DNA of 64,000 bases, from the NCBI RefSeq assembly GCF_937936315.1, contig NZ_CALGWU010000006.1, forward strand, positions 59,036-123,035. Direction: 5' to 3'. Under the pieces are notes generated by a model that did not search any database, was not told the DNA's origin, and worked only from the letters and a program-made list of their open reading frames with translations. Shown in pieces: positions 15,467 to 24,381 of the stretch (positions within the stretch are counted from its first letter, which is position 1; each line of letters begins with the position of its first letter). The position numbers and the translations under genes are program-made. This DNA comes from an uncultured Capnocytophaga sp. GTDB taxonomy: Bacteria > Bacteroidota > Bacteroidia > Flavobacteriales > Flavobacteriaceae.

Positions 15467-16690
15467 ATGAATTTTCTACATACTGCCGATTGGCATTTAG
15501 GACAAACATTTTACCAATACGATCGCTATGAAGAGCATCAACACTTCTTGGATACTCTCTTGCAAATTCTGGAAACTGAAAACACTGAGGTGCTTCTTAT
15601 CAGTGGTGATGTGTTTGACACTGCTAATCCATCGGTAACTGCTACCAAACAATTCTATCATTTCTTACACCAAGCTACTGAACGTTTCCCGCACTTGCAA
15701 ATCATCGCTATTGCAGGTAACCACGATTCTCCCGTGCGGCTTGAAATGCCCTTACCTCTCCTAGAAAATACTCAAGTACACTTAATAGGTCATATTAGGC
15801 GAAACGAAATTCGCGAAATTGACTACGATGCCCTTATCCTTCCTCTTTACAGCAAAGGCGAGATTGCTGCCTATTGCCTCGCTGTGCCTTTTCTGCGTTT
15901 AGGTGACACACCTAAAACTGATGATTTTTCGGATTACAGCAAGGGAATTGCCACTTTCTACCAAGAAATTACTGAAAGAGCTTTGACTATTGCCAATGGT
16001 AAACCACTGATTGCTATGGGGCATTTGCACGCCTTAGGAGCTGAACTCAGTGAAGAAGATACTGCTGAGCGTCCTATCATTGGGGGAATAGAGAGTATAT
16101 CCCCTTCATGTTTTCCAAAAGCATTGAAATACATCGCTTTAGGACATATTCACAAAGCGCAAGCCTTAGGCGATGCCCATATACATTATGCAGGAAGTCC
16201 TATACCCCTTTCGTTTTCCGAAAAACACTATACCCACCAAGTAGTAACTTTCTCCATAGAAAACGGACAAGTACAGGGCATCAAACCTATTCCCCTACCT
16301 ATCCACACCCCTTTGCTCAGTATCCCTGAACGGGCACTTCCTCCTGAGGAGGTGTTACATCTTCTAACTGCCTTACCCGAAGCAACAAGTGAGAGTGCAG
16401 CGCCTTATTTAGAAGTAAAAGTACTGCTCAAAGAGCCCGCTCCCGAACTGAAGAACAGCATTCTAAAAACTATTGCTAACAAGCACGTGCGTTTAGCGCG
16501 TATTGATGTGCGCTACCAACAACAAAACAAAGCTAAACAAACAGTTCTACAAAGTGAACTTACCCTCAACGACTTACAGCCTTATGAGGTATTACAGCAA
16601 GTGTACGAAAACAAATACCACGAACCTCTACCCGATTTTTACAAACCCTTATTTGAGGAGGCGATGGGATTAGTGGAAAGTGAAAAATGA
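15467..16690 (+). CDS. sbcD: Exonuclease SbcCD subunit D (Mre11-like nuclease)
   Basis: 407 residues. All calcineurin-like phosphodiesterase motifs are present in order: TADWHLGQ, SGDVFDTANP, AGNHDSP, MGHLHALG and LGHIHKAQ, which bind two Mn ions. A C-terminal capping domain follows (about 290-405). The SbcD subunit cleaves DNA hairpins and palindromes together with the SbcC ATPase. sbcC is normally adjacent but is not here; a porin gene follows. The last residues (ESEK) and the TGA stop are encoded by a heptamer array. Confidence 0.92.
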   Translation: MNFLHTADWHLGQTFYQYDRYEEHQHFLDTLLQILETENTEVLLISGDVFDTANPSVTATKQFYHFLHQATERFPHLQIIAIAGNHDSPVRLEMPLPLLENTQVHLIGHIRRNEIREIDYDALILPLYSKGEIAAYCLAVPFLRLGDTPKTDDFSDYSKGIATFYQEITERALTIANGKPLIAMGHLHALGAELSEEDTAERPIIGGIESISPSCFPKALKYIALGHIHKAQALGDAHIHYAGSPIPLSFSEKHYTHQVVTFSIENGQVQGIKPIPLPIHTPLLSIPERALPPEEVLHLLTALPEATSESAAPYLEVKVLLKEPAPELKNSILKTIANKHVRLARIDVRYQQQNKAKQTVLQSELTLNDLQPYEVLQQVYENKYHEPLPDFYKPLFEEAMGLVESEK

Positions 16691-16741
16691 AAAGTGAAAA
16701 ATCATCAATTGTTAATCGTTAATTATCAATTATTAATTGTT
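16679..16741 (+). repeat. Composite heptamer array, AGTGAAA then AATTGTT
   Basis: Nine units in unbroken 7-bp register: AGTGAAA, AATGAAA, AGTGAAA, AATCATC, AATTGTT, AATCGTT, AATTATC, AATTATT, AATTGTT. The unit type changes midway without loss of phase. The sbcD stop (16688-16690) is in unit 2. Confidence 0.85.
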
Positions 16742-16746
16742 TTTTG

Positions 16747-16754
16747 TATCTTTG
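16747..16754 (+). promoter_or_regulatory. -7 box of the porin gene
   Basis: TATCTTTG, 17 bp before the ATG. No TTG sits at exactly 19-20 nt, so only the -7 element is called. Confidence 0.55.
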
Positions 16755-16771
16755 CCCCCAAATAGAAAAGA

Positions 16772-18736
16772 ATGACCTTGAAACACTTAATATATTTTCT
16801 CATTGGGGCACTATTTCCTTTACTCTCTTTTGCTCAAGAAGAGGAGGGAGTTCCTAATGGCAAAGAGGGGGGCGTAACCTTCAAATCACTGCGCCCTAAA
16901 AAGAAAAAAGACAGCATCACTTTCACCGCTCTCGACTACAAAATTATTACCTATACCCGCGATACAACTTCGGTGGACACTACCCTTTCTATGCAAAAGT
17001 ATTACCTGAACAATGAGTGGGGCAAGGATATGTTTGGCAAAATGCCTTTCTCTAATATGGGACAGCCCTATAACACAATGGCTTACGATTTCCGCCGTCA
17101 GGACTATATGCCTTCTATGGGAGCTGAAGCTAAAAAACAACTCTACCTCACCCCCGAGGAAATTACTTACTACCATTTGCCTACCCCCCTTACCGAGTTC
17201 ACTTACAAAAGCGGTATGGAGCAAGGTCAGTTTCTAAACACCCTATTTTCCATAAACTTACAGCCAAATTTCAATTTCTTCATCGCTTACAAAGGTCTGC
17301 GCTCCCTTGGTAAATATCAACGTATATTAGTGAGCAATGGAAATTTTAGGGCAGGATTTTCGTACGTATCACCTAATAAAAAATACACTGCTTTTGCTCA
17401 CTTTGCCTCTCACGATATCACCAGTCAGGAGAATGGAGGCATTGTAACGCCCGAGCAGTTTGAAGGCGGTGAACAACAGTTTAAAAATCGAGCAACCATA
17501 GATGTACAATTGCTCAATGCTGAAAACTCACGCGAGAGCAAACGCTATTTTTTGCAACACGACTACGCTTTTTTGCGCAACCGCGATTCGTTAGCTTCAT
17601 ACAAGCAAATACGCTTCCGCCATTTATTTAGCTACGAAACTGAATATTACACTTACAACGAAACCCAAAGTAGCACCTATTTCGGTGATGCCTACGTTTC
17701 TCAAAATCTACACGATAAAGCACGCTTGCAACGAATGACTAACCGTGCAGGAGCTGAATTAGAATTGCCGTATTTGGGCAGGACTTTCCTCTTTGGAAAT
17801 GCTTTTTTCTACAACTATTACTTCCAAAATGCTTACTATGTAGCAGGGGTGTTGCAACGCCACCAAATCAAAGATACCGACCTGAGTTTAGGGATACAAT
17901 GGCACAAAAAAGTAGGTGGTTTTAGCATAGAAGCTGAAGGCGAACAAACGTTTATAGGCAAGATGACAGGCACCAAACTCAGCGGCAAACTCGCTTATGC
18001 TTTTAACGACAAGAATAGCATTACCGCAGGAGCTGAATTGCATTCGGCTATGCCTAATTTCAACTATTTGCTCTACCAAAGCGACTACAAACAGTTCAAT
18101 TGGGATAACTATTCATCGTTTAAAAAACAGAATACTCAAACGCTCTATGGCGATTTGAAAACTCAATGGGGAAATGCTTCACTAAGTCTCACCAATCTCA
18201 ACGATTACACTTATTTTCAAGTAGAAACCTTAGGGCAAGTACGACCCGAGCAGTATAGTGGCAACATACAATATTTGCAGCTAAGAGTACAAAAAGAGTT
18301 CAAATTTGGCAAATGGCGATTGGATAATACGATGCTCTACCAGCAAGTGGTGCAAGATAGTAACATATTGAATGTGCCTACTTTTGTAACTCGCAACAGT
18401 TTTTACTTTGCTTCACATTTGTTCAACAAGGCGATGTACTTACAAACGGGTATTGGCTTCAATTATTTTACAAAATACTATGCTAACCAATACAATCCAC
18501 TATTAGGAGAATTTGCAGTACAAACGGCAGAAAAAACAGGAGGTTTCCCAATGTTTGATTTCTTCTTCAACGCCAAAGTACGCACAATGCGCATCTTCTT
18601 CTCCTTAGAACAATGGCAGGTGCCTGTGAGCAATTGGCTAAAAATGGGAAATCCTTACAACTACTATTCAGCACCACGCCAGCCGTATAGAGATTTTATT
18701 ATCAGGTTAGGCATCAAGTGGGATATCTTCAGTTAA
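16772..18736 (+). CDS. Putative porin / large outer-membrane beta-barrel
   Basis: 654 residues with a signal peptide (about 1-21, ending SFAQ), a charged low-complexity linker, then a long barrel region rich in Tyr, Phe and Asn with repeated strand-turn patterns. It resembles the flavobacterial proteins annotated as putative porin. No TonB-dependent plug domain is seen. The frame ends 16 bp before the POT transporter gene, so the two are probably cotranscribed, which would fit uptake of peptides or other small solutes (inference). Confidence 0.75.
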   Translation: MTLKHLIYFLIGALFPLLSFAQEEEGVPNGKEGGVTFKSLRPKKKKDSITFTALDYKIITYTRDTTSVDTTLSMQKYYLNNEWGKDMFGKMPFSNMGQPYNTMAYDFRRQDYMPSMGAEAKKQLYLTPEEITYYHLPTPLTEFTYKSGMEQGQFLNTLFSINLQPNFNFFIAYKGLRSLGKYQRILVSNGNFRAGFSYVSPNKKYTAFAHFASHDITSQENGGIVTPEQFEGGEQQFKNRATIDVQLLNAENSRESKRYFLQHDYAFLRNRDSLASYKQIRFRHLFSYETEYYTYNETQSSTYFGDAYVSQNLHDKARLQRMTNRAGAELELPYLGRTFLFGNAFFYNYYFQNAYYVAGVLQRHQIKDTDLSLGIQWHKKVGGFSIEAEGEQTFIGKMTGTKLSGKLAYAFNDKNSITAGAELHSAMPNFNYLLYQSDYKQFNWDNYSSFKKQNTQTLYGDLKTQWGNASLSLTNLNDYTYFQVETLGQVRPEQYSGNIQYLQLRVQKEFKFGKWRLDNTMLYQQVVQDSNILNVPTFVTRNSFYFASHLFNKAMYLQTGIGFNYFTKYYANQYNPLLGEFAVQTAEKTGGFPMFDFFFNAKVRTMRIFFSLEQWQVPVSNWLKMGNPYNYYSAPRQPYRDFIIRLGIKWDIFS

Positions 18737-18751
18737 TAGGCAACAAATTTT

Positions 18752-20812
18752 ATGACAAAAAAGACAATTTTCGACACTCAAGTATTAGGACACCCAGCGG
18801 GGCTGTTCGTGCTCTTCTTTACAGAAATGTGGGAACGCTTTTCATTCTACGGAATGCGGGTACTACTCATCAATTTTCTTACGATGACGCTCATAGGCTA
18901 CAACCCTGGTTGGTCGTGGAGTACCGAAAATGCCACCGCTCTCTTTGGTACTTACGCTATGCTCGTTTATCTCACCCCTATACTTGGAGGTATAATCGCC
19001 GATAAGATTACTGGTTATCGCTGGGCGGTGATTATAGGGGCTGTGATTATTACCTTAGGGCACGTGTCGATGGCTTTTGAAACTGAATTCTCTCTCTATT
19101 TCGGACTTGGACTTTTGGTGATAGGAACTGGATTTTTCAAACCTAATATGGTGTCGTTTGTATCCGAAATGTACAAGTATTTACCTGAAAAGAAAGATGC
19201 TGCTTATACCATTTTCTATATGGGAGTAAACTCTGGTTCTTTCTTTGGGATGATGCTCTGCGGTTACTTAGCTGAACGCATAGGCTGGAGCTGGGGATTT
19301 GGCTTAGCTGGAGTATTTATGCTTTTGGGCACCATACAGTTCTGGTTTTCTAAACCTCTATTTGGGAACATCGGTGATAGAAAAAAGAAAACTGAAGATG
19401 GAAAAGTAGAATCAGAAAATAGTGATAAAAAATCAGAAGAAGAAAAACCCAACCCTTTCACCATTGTTGATAAATTATTGATTGCTATTTCAGCAATTAT
19501 AGGCATAGGTTATGCACTTAATGACCCACTTTCAAAAGTATGGAGTATCGACCTCTTTGCGTGGGCTTCTATAGGTCACCTTCAAGGACAATATGTAATG
19601 GTGATTATAGGTTTAGCAACTTTCCTATATGTAATAGGCAGTAGGGTTATGCGCTATAGTACTATAGTGCGTGACCGTATGCTCACTGTAGTGATTTTTG
19701 CTTTCTTTGTAATGATATTTTGGCTCTCGTTTGAACAAGGAGCCTCATCATTAGTGATTTTTGCTCGCGACCACATACAGCGTGAACTACAAGGTGATTC
19801 GGCTATGATCTACAACATTTTCAATGCGTTGCTCACTTTGATTCCGCTATTGCTCATCAGTGGTGTGTTGTTCCTCTTAATCAAGAAGACTTACAAAAAA
19901 ATATTCCCCGCAGTAATAGTACTATTAGTGTGCTTTAGTTTGGTATGGGGTATTGCTTTGTGGATGCTTAACCGCGATTTCAAAACAACGGCTTATAGTG
20001 TTGCTTACAAGGCTTACGAGCATGTAGACAAAGAAGGTAAGAAAACTTACCTCCCTATCACTGAAGAAAATCGCGAAGCTCACCCTGATTTGAAAATTGT
20101 GGAACAAACCACTATCATAGGTCTTACTGATATACATTTGAAAGTAGGACAAGAAATCAAGCTATTGAGCAAAAACAACAAAAACACTTCCTTTGGTTAT
20201 GTAGATGCCGAAAAAGAACAATGGGCTAAACAACGCGGAGCAGAACTCAATACGGACAATGGGTTGATAATAGCCCAAGTAAAAGAAGAGCGTGACAATT
20301 GGGTAGAAGCAACTGTATCGTGGTTCTCTATATTGAATGCCTTCTTTATCATCTCTTTAGCAAGTTTGTTTTCTCGTTGGTGGTCAAGCAAATACAACCC
20401 ACCTGCTGCTGTGAAATACGGTATCGGTTTATTGATGCTCTCTATAGGTTTTGGGTTGCTCGCTTTAGGCTCACACGGAATTACTAACGATGTAAAAGTA
20501 AGTATGTTATGGCTTATATTTGCCTATATGTTCCACACTATGGGCGAACTGTGTTTGTCGCCTGTGGGGCTCTCCTACGTGTCAAAACTCGTCCCTAGCA
20601 GAATGATTGCTTTTATGTTTGGAGTATGGTACCTTGCTGTGGCAATAGGTCATAAATCGGCTGCCGTAGCAGGTGGACAAATTAAAAACATCACCGAACA
20701 ATATAGCCTCTCTACTTTCTTCCTCATCTTCACCATTCTACCTGCTATTGCAGGGGTGATCATCATCTTTATCAATCCTTTCGTAAAGAAACTGATGCAT
20801 GGAGTTAAATAG
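18752..20812 (+). CDS. Proton-dependent oligopeptide transporter (POT/PTR, MFS)
   Basis: 686 residues, longer than a standard 14-helix POT (about 500). The PTR2 signature is visible: an ExxER-like motif in FFTEMWERFSFYGMR near residues 25-40, GGIIADKITG, and GxFKPN in GTGFFKPNMVSF. A hydrophilic charged loop at about 210-240 and a larger extramembrane insertion at about 410-520 account for the extra length. Imports di- and tripeptides with H+. It lies just downstream of a putative porin gene, consistent with a peptide-uptake unit in an asaccharolytic or mixed feeder (inference). Confidence 0.9.
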   Translation: MTKKTIFDTQVLGHPAGLFVLFFTEMWERFSFYGMRVLLINFLTMTLIGYNPGWSWSTENATALFGTYAMLVYLTPILGGIIADKITGYRWAVIIGAVIITLGHVSMAFETEFSLYFGLGLLVIGTGFFKPNMVSFVSEMYKYLPEKKDAAYTIFYMGVNSGSFFGMMLCGYLAERIGWSWGFGLAGVFMLLGTIQFWFSKPLFGNIGDRKKKTEDGKVESENSDKKSEEEKPNPFTIVDKLLIAISAIIGIGYALNDPLSKVWSIDLFAWASIGHLQGQYVMVIIGLATFLYVIGSRVMRYSTIVRDRMLTVVIFAFFVMIFWLSFEQGASSLVIFARDHIQRELQGDSAMIYNIFNALLTLIPLLLISGVLFLLIKKTYKKIFPAVIVLLVCFSLVWGIALWMLNRDFKTTAYSVAYKAYEHVDKEGKKTYLPITEENREAHPDLKIVEQTTIIGLTDIHLKVGQEIKLLSKNNKNTSFGYVDAEKEQWAKQRGAELNTDNGLIIAQVKEERDNWVEATVSWFSILNAFFIISLASLFSRWWSSKYNPPAAVKYGIGLLMLSIGFGLLALGSHGITNDVKVSMLWLIFAYMFHTMGELCLSPVGLSYVSKLVPSRMIAFMFGVWYLAVAIGHKSAAVAGGQIKNITEQYSLSTFFLIFTILPAIAGVIIIFINPFVKKLMHGVK

Positions 20813-20840
20813 GTTTTAGGCACTAGTCATCTGCTTTTAG

Positions 20841-20863
20841 CATAGACTTTGCCAAAGTTTTCT
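20841..20863 (+). repeat. Partial dispersed element (copy G)
   Basis: GACTTTGCCAAAGTTTTC: only the first arm of the nested-hairpin module found complete at 38041-38092. Confidence 0.45.
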
Positions 20864-20927
20864 ATCACATAATACTCTATGGAATAGCACTTTACAGAAT
20901 ATAATTAAACAAAACGACATTAAAAAT

Positions 20928-20958
20928 TTGTAGTTTTAAAAAAAATATTATACTTTTG
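20928..20958 (+). promoter_or_regulatory. Bactofilin promoter
   Basis: TTG 20928-20930, 20 nt, TACTTTTG 20951-20958. The ATG is at 20985. Confidence 0.7.
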
Positions 20959-20984
20959 TCTCTGTATTTGTAAAACGAAATACA

Positions 20985-21419
20985 ATGGCTATATTTAACA
21001 ACAAAGAAAGAGATAATAGAAACATTATGGCAGCAGACAACACATTAGGAAGCAGCAACCGCATAGTAGCGGAAACAAAATTCAAAGGAGAAATCCACTC
21101 TAAATCCGATTTTAGAATTGATGGAGAAGTAGAAGGTACTTTCGAAACTTCTGGTAAATTAGTAATAGGCAGAACTGGTGTGATTAAAGGCACTGTGATT
21201 TGCGAAAACGCCGATATAGAAGGTAAAGTAACAGGCACTCTAAAAGTGAGTGGTGTTCTTAGCTTAAAATCAACCGCTGTTGTGGAAGGCGAAGTACACG
21301 TTGATAAACTCTCTATCGAACCAGGAGCTGTATTCAACGTAACTTGTACTATGAAAGGGGCTAAATCTTTTGTAAATGACAACAAACCTCAACAACCCCT
21401 CGAAAAAATCAATAAATAA
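20985..21419 (+). CDS. Bactofilin (polymer-forming cytoskeletal protein)
   Basis: 144 residues, typical for the family. A central right-handed beta helix (about 25-125) is built of short repeats such as SDFRIDGEVEGTFETSG, GRTGVIKGTVICENADIEG and STAVVEGEVHVDKLSIEPG. The termini are polar and disordered. Bactofilins self-assemble into filaments without nucleotide and act in cell shape or polar organisation. It is followed 4 bp later by a DUF6168-like membrane protein gene. Confidence 0.9.
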   Translation: MAIFNNKERDNRNIMAADNTLGSSNRIVAETKFKGEIHSKSDFRIDGEVEGTFETSGKLVIGRTGVIKGTVICENADIEGKVTGTLKVSGVLSLKSTAVVEGEVHVDKLSIEPGAVFNVTCTMKGAKSFVNDNKPQQPLEKINK

Positions 21420-21423
21420 GTGT

Positions 21424-21846
21424 ATGAATTTCTCACAAGTAAAACTACAAATGGCTATGCGCATAGCCATTTGTAGTTTTTGGTATTTAGTTGGGTGGGC
21501 AATAGGTGCTTTGGGGTTGTACAGAGGTTACAACTATTTTGTAGAACAACAGGGGATTAATTTGTTTTACTCATTCGATAAATTGCTCCTCTTCCATTGT
21601 GGGGTTTCAGCTTTGGCGTTTGTAATCATTCTTGCTGTACACCTAAAACGCCCCCAATACACTGCTTTTGGATTTGTAGCAGGATTTGTTCTACGCCTTA
21701 TAGCTATTATCATTTTCTGTTTGCCTTTAGAGAAACGCATAACCTCTCAACCTCTGTATGAACTGCTTTTCATCGTATTGCCTACTTTCTATTTCATAGC
21801 CTTAGAAACAATTATTGCCATTCGATTCGTGAAAATTAGAACATAA
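21424..21846 (+). CDS. DUF6168-like four-helix membrane protein
   Basis: 140 residues with four predicted transmembrane helices (about 16-36, 53-70, 80-100, 112-132). The architecture and the bactofilin neighbour match the DUF6168 proteins that in flavobacteria often sit before the ATP synthase a-subunit gene, perhaps as an AtpI-like factor (family placement by context, moderate). No atp gene follows here. The N-terminal coding region contains a perfect 40-bp palindrome at 21441-21480. The start at 21424 is preferred, but an ATG at 21451, inside the palindrome, is also in frame. Confidence 0.6.
   Translation: MNFSQVKLQMAMRIAICSFWYLVGWAIGALGLYRGYNYFVEQQGINLFYSFDKLLLFHCGVSALAFVIILAVHLKRPQYTAFGFVAGFVLRLIAIIIFCLPLEKRITSQPLYELLFIVLPTFYFIALETIIAIRFVKIRT
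21441..21480. repeat. Perfect 40-bp palindrome (2 x 20 bp, no spacer)
   Basis: AAAACTACAAATGGCTATGC is followed directly by its exact reverse complement, then one more T. In RNA it would form a 20-bp stem ending in a U run, like a terminator or attenuator. It lies within the first 20 codons of the DUF6168-like gene. Confidence 0.95.
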
Positions 21847-21957
21847 TTTTTAGAGGAAGAGATTAGATGAGTATATTTTTTTTATTAAAATATTAGGCAA
21901 TATCAAAAAAATAGTGTAATATTGCACCGTAATTTTAATCTAATAATTTCACATACT

Positions 21958-22299
21958 ATGGATGCACAAAAAGTGGATATGTTTATCGTGACCAACGGTA
22001 AATTTTTTAGACCTGAAATCGTTCCTCAACTTCGTGAAAAGCTTCTTTCTTTGGACGAATCTAAATGGGTGATGCTACAAACGATACAGTTTAAAGACCC
22101 TACTACTTCTCTTATTATCTCTCTCTTAGGAGGTGGATTAGGTATCGACCGTTTCTACATCGGTGATGTGGGAATGGGTGTTGGTAAATTGATTACTTGT
22201 GGTGGATTTGGAATTTGGAGCATTGTAGATTGGTTCCTAATTATGGATGCTACAAGAGATAAAAATGCCGAATTATTAGCTTCAGCACTTAGTTACTAA
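21958..22299 (+). CDS. TM2 domain-containing protein
   Basis: 113 residues. A soluble N-terminal segment (about 1-45) is followed by the TM2 domain: two helices around the conserved GGGLGIDRFYIGDVGMGVGK turn. Function unknown. It is the first gene of a tight cluster (TM2, DUF2752, DUF4870, M48 protease, ruvX) in which every stop meets the next start. A weak -7-like TAATATTG lies at 21917-21924, but no convincing -33 element. Confidence 0.85.
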   Translation: MDAQKVDMFIVTNGKFFRPEIVPQLREKLLSLDESKWVMLQTIQFKDPTTSLIISLLGGGLGIDRFYIGDVGMGVGKLITCGGFGIWSIVDWFLIMDATRDKNAELLASALSY

Positions 22300-22707
22300 T
22301 TGACGACTAAAAAGTTCTATACATTCATCACACTCCTATGTCTTGCCAGTTGGGGTTGGCTACTTAGCCACTTTCTTTCTCACAGGCACGACATAGGGGT
22401 TGCTGTTTGTGTAATAAAGAATGTTACGGGTTACCCTTGTCCATCGTGTGGTACAACGCGGTCGGTAGTCTCTTTTTTTGAAGGGCACTGGCTTGAGGCT
22501 TTACTCACCAATCCGCTTGGAGTATTAGCTGCTATAGCATTAGTGAGTATTCCCTTGTGGTTGCTTTGCGATTTGTTTCTAAAGAAGCCTACCTTATATC
22601 GCTCTTTCATCACATTCGAACGCGTTTTCAAACGTCCACAAGTGTATATCCCTTTCTTCATTTTTATCCTACTGAATTGGATTTGGAACATTTATAAAGG
22701 CTTATGA
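22300..22707 (+). CDS. DUF2752 domain membrane protein
   Basis: 135 residues with three transmembrane helices and the family motif GYPCPSCGTTRS (about 44-55), including the CxxC pair. The protein contains no internal methionine and an in-frame TAA directly precedes codon 1, so translation must begin at the TTG at 22300, immediately after the TM2 stop codon. DUF2752 genes often neighbour TM2 genes in Bacteroidota. Function unknown. Confidence 0.85.
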   Translation: MTTKKFYTFITLLCLASWGWLLSHFLSHRHDIGVAVCVIKNVTGYPCPSCGTTRSVVSFFEGHWLEALLTNPLGVLAAIALVSIPLWLLCDLFLKKPTLYRSFITFERVFKRPQVYIPFFIFILLNWIWNIYKGL

Positions 22708-23135
22708 TAGTAATTAAACCCTTAAACGAGCGTATTAGCGAAGGTGACAAAGAACGCGCTGCTAATAGCTATATAATGTCAATAGTAGCTATTATGGCAG
22801 GAATGCCTCTACCTATCATCAACTTGCTAGCTACTCTTTTCTTCTTAATAGCCCATCGCAAAGGCTCTTATTTTGTACGTTGGCACTGCTACCAATCTTT
22901 GGTGTCACAGCTCTTCTTATTCTTTGTAAACACTACCTCTTTTTGGTGGACAATATCTATATTGTTAGGCAGCAATATAATTTCTAATGCCTATATTGCT
23001 TGGATTATCATAGCTTTCTCTTTCAATGTGATGGAGATTATAGGCACTTTCTATTCTGCTGTAGAAGTGCGCAAAGGCAAACACCTCTTTTGGTGGTTTT
23101 ATGGAGATATTGTAGATTTAATCGTAAAAAAATAA
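22704..23135 (+). CDS. DUF4870-like membrane protein
   Basis: 143 residues with three to four transmembrane helices. The start overlaps the previous stop as ATGA. The segment with HRKGSYFVRWHCYQSL resembles DUF4870/Tic20-like small membrane proteins, in which a basic loop precedes 'H..qS'. Function unknown; probably acts with the rest of this cluster. Confidence 0.7.
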   Translation: MIVIKPLNERISEGDKERAANSYIMSIVAIMAGMPLPIINLLATLFFLIAHRKGSYFVRWHCYQSLVSQLFLFFVNTTSFWWTISILLGSNIISNAYIAWIIIAFSFNVMEIIGTFYSAVEVRKGKHLFWWFYGDIVDLIVKK

Positions 23136-23947
23136 TGGAAAAAGTAATTATAAGAGGTTGTATTTTGCTAAGTGTATTCTTGGGCAGTTGGTTTTTGTTA
23201 CAACAAGTGAATTGGATAGGATTTTTCAATATCAATCCACTATTGCGCAATGAATATGTAAATAAAATAGAAGTAGAACTAGGCGAACTAATGTATGACG
23301 ATTTTACCAGTAGATACTCAGTGGTAAATGATGATCTTGCTGTAGCTACTATAGATACTATAGTAACCAAAATATGTGAAGCTAATAACATCAACCGCAA
23401 AGAACTGAAAGTCTATTTATTAGAAAGTGAAGAGGTGAACGCCTTTGCTTTGCCTAACCACCAACTGATGATTTACACTGGGCTTGCCAAAAAAACTTCT
23501 ACCCCCGAAGCACTTGCTGGGGTAATAGGACACGAACTAGCTCACATCCAAAAAGATCACGTAATGCAATCACTCGTGAGAGAAATAGGATTAGGCACTC
23601 TATTTACCATCATTTCGGGAGGTGATTTTTCAATGGTTTCCGAAATAGGCAGAATGGTCTCATCTACTGCTTTTAGTAGAAATTTAGAAAAAGAAGCCGA
23701 CCTTGTAGGGCTTACTTACATACAAAATGCTCAAATAGACCCTAAACCTTTTGCTGAGTTTATAGGGGTAATTCACGATGATAAAGACAAAGACCTGCCT
23801 TCAGCTTTCAAATGGGTAAGCACTCACCCTTTCCCTGAAGACAGAAAAGAATATCTGTTACAGAATATCCAAAAGGAAAAAAGAGAGTATAAACCAGTAC
23901 TTTCAGCTGATACTTGGAAAAATTTTCAAGAATTTTTAAAAGATTAA
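23135..23947 (+). CDS. M48 family zinc metallopeptidase
   Basis: 270 residues from the ATG at 23135, which overlaps the previous TAA (TAATG). An N-terminal signal anchor (about 5-24) is followed by the zinc motif HELAH (His133-His137) and the downstream Glu ligand in EKEADLVG. FALPNHQLMIYTGL and the terminal region with THPFPEDR are typical of BepA/LoiP-like periplasmic M48 enzymes that degrade or help fold envelope proteins. The open frame extends upstream to 23000, but that part overlaps the DUF4870 gene and is not credible. Confidence 0.88.
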   Translation: MEKVIIRGCILLSVFLGSWFLLQQVNWIGFFNINPLLRNEYVNKIEVELGELMYDDFTSRYSVVNDDLAVATIDTIVTKICEANNINRKELKVYLLESEEVNAFALPNHQLMIYTGLAKKTSTPEALAGVIGHELAHIQKDHVMQSLVREIGLGTLFTIISGGDFSMVSEIGRMVSSTAFSRNLEKEADLVGLTYIQNAQIDPKPFAEFIGVIHDDKDKDLPSAFKWVSTHPFPEDRKEYLLQNIQKEKREYKPVLSADTWKNFQEFLKD

Positions 23948-23949
23948 TT

Positions 23950-24360
23950 ATGCGCATTTTAGCTATAGACTACGGAACCAAACGCACAGGTATTGCTGTA
24001 ACCGACCCCCTGCAAATCATCGCTTCGGGGCTTTGCACAGTAGAAACCCCTACCCTACTCACTTTCCTAAAACAATACACTACCGAGGAAGCCGTAGAAA
24101 CCTTCGTGATTGGGCAACCTAAGCGGCTCAATAACGAGGACTCTAGCGTAGAAACTCACATTCAGCAGTTTATAACACAATTGCAAAAAGAATTCCCTAC
24201 AATCCCTATCCATCGCCAAGACGAGCGCTTTACCTCTAAACTCGCTTTTCAAACAATGATTGATAGCGGATTGAAAAAGAAACAACGCCAGAACAAAGCC
24301 CTGATAGATGAGATAAGTGCTACTATTATCTTACAAGAATTTCTTTCAAGTAGGAAATAA
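23950..24360 (+). CDS. ruvX: Holliday junction resolvase-like YqgF / RuvX
   Basis: 136 residues, full length for the family, with an RNase H-like fold. It begins AIDYGTKRTGIAVTD (catalytic Asp7), has DERFTS, and ends with the acidic DEISA motif. Members process the 5' end of pre-16S rRNA and may act on branched DNA. The start at 23950 follows the M48 stop by 2 bp. Confidence 0.92.
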   Translation: MRILAIDYGTKRTGIAVTDPLQIIASGLCTVETPTLLTFLKQYTTEEAVETFVIGQPKRLNNEDSSVETHIQQFITQLQKEFPTIPIHRQDERFTSKLAFQTMIDSGLKKKQRQNKALIDEISATIILQEFLSSRK

Positions 24361-24381
24361 TAATAACAAAATATTTAACCA

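Noticed and set aside
23000..23134. Longer start for the M48 protease
   Set aside because: It overlaps the DUF4870 gene out of frame; the ATG at 23135 gives a signal anchor and TAATG coupling.
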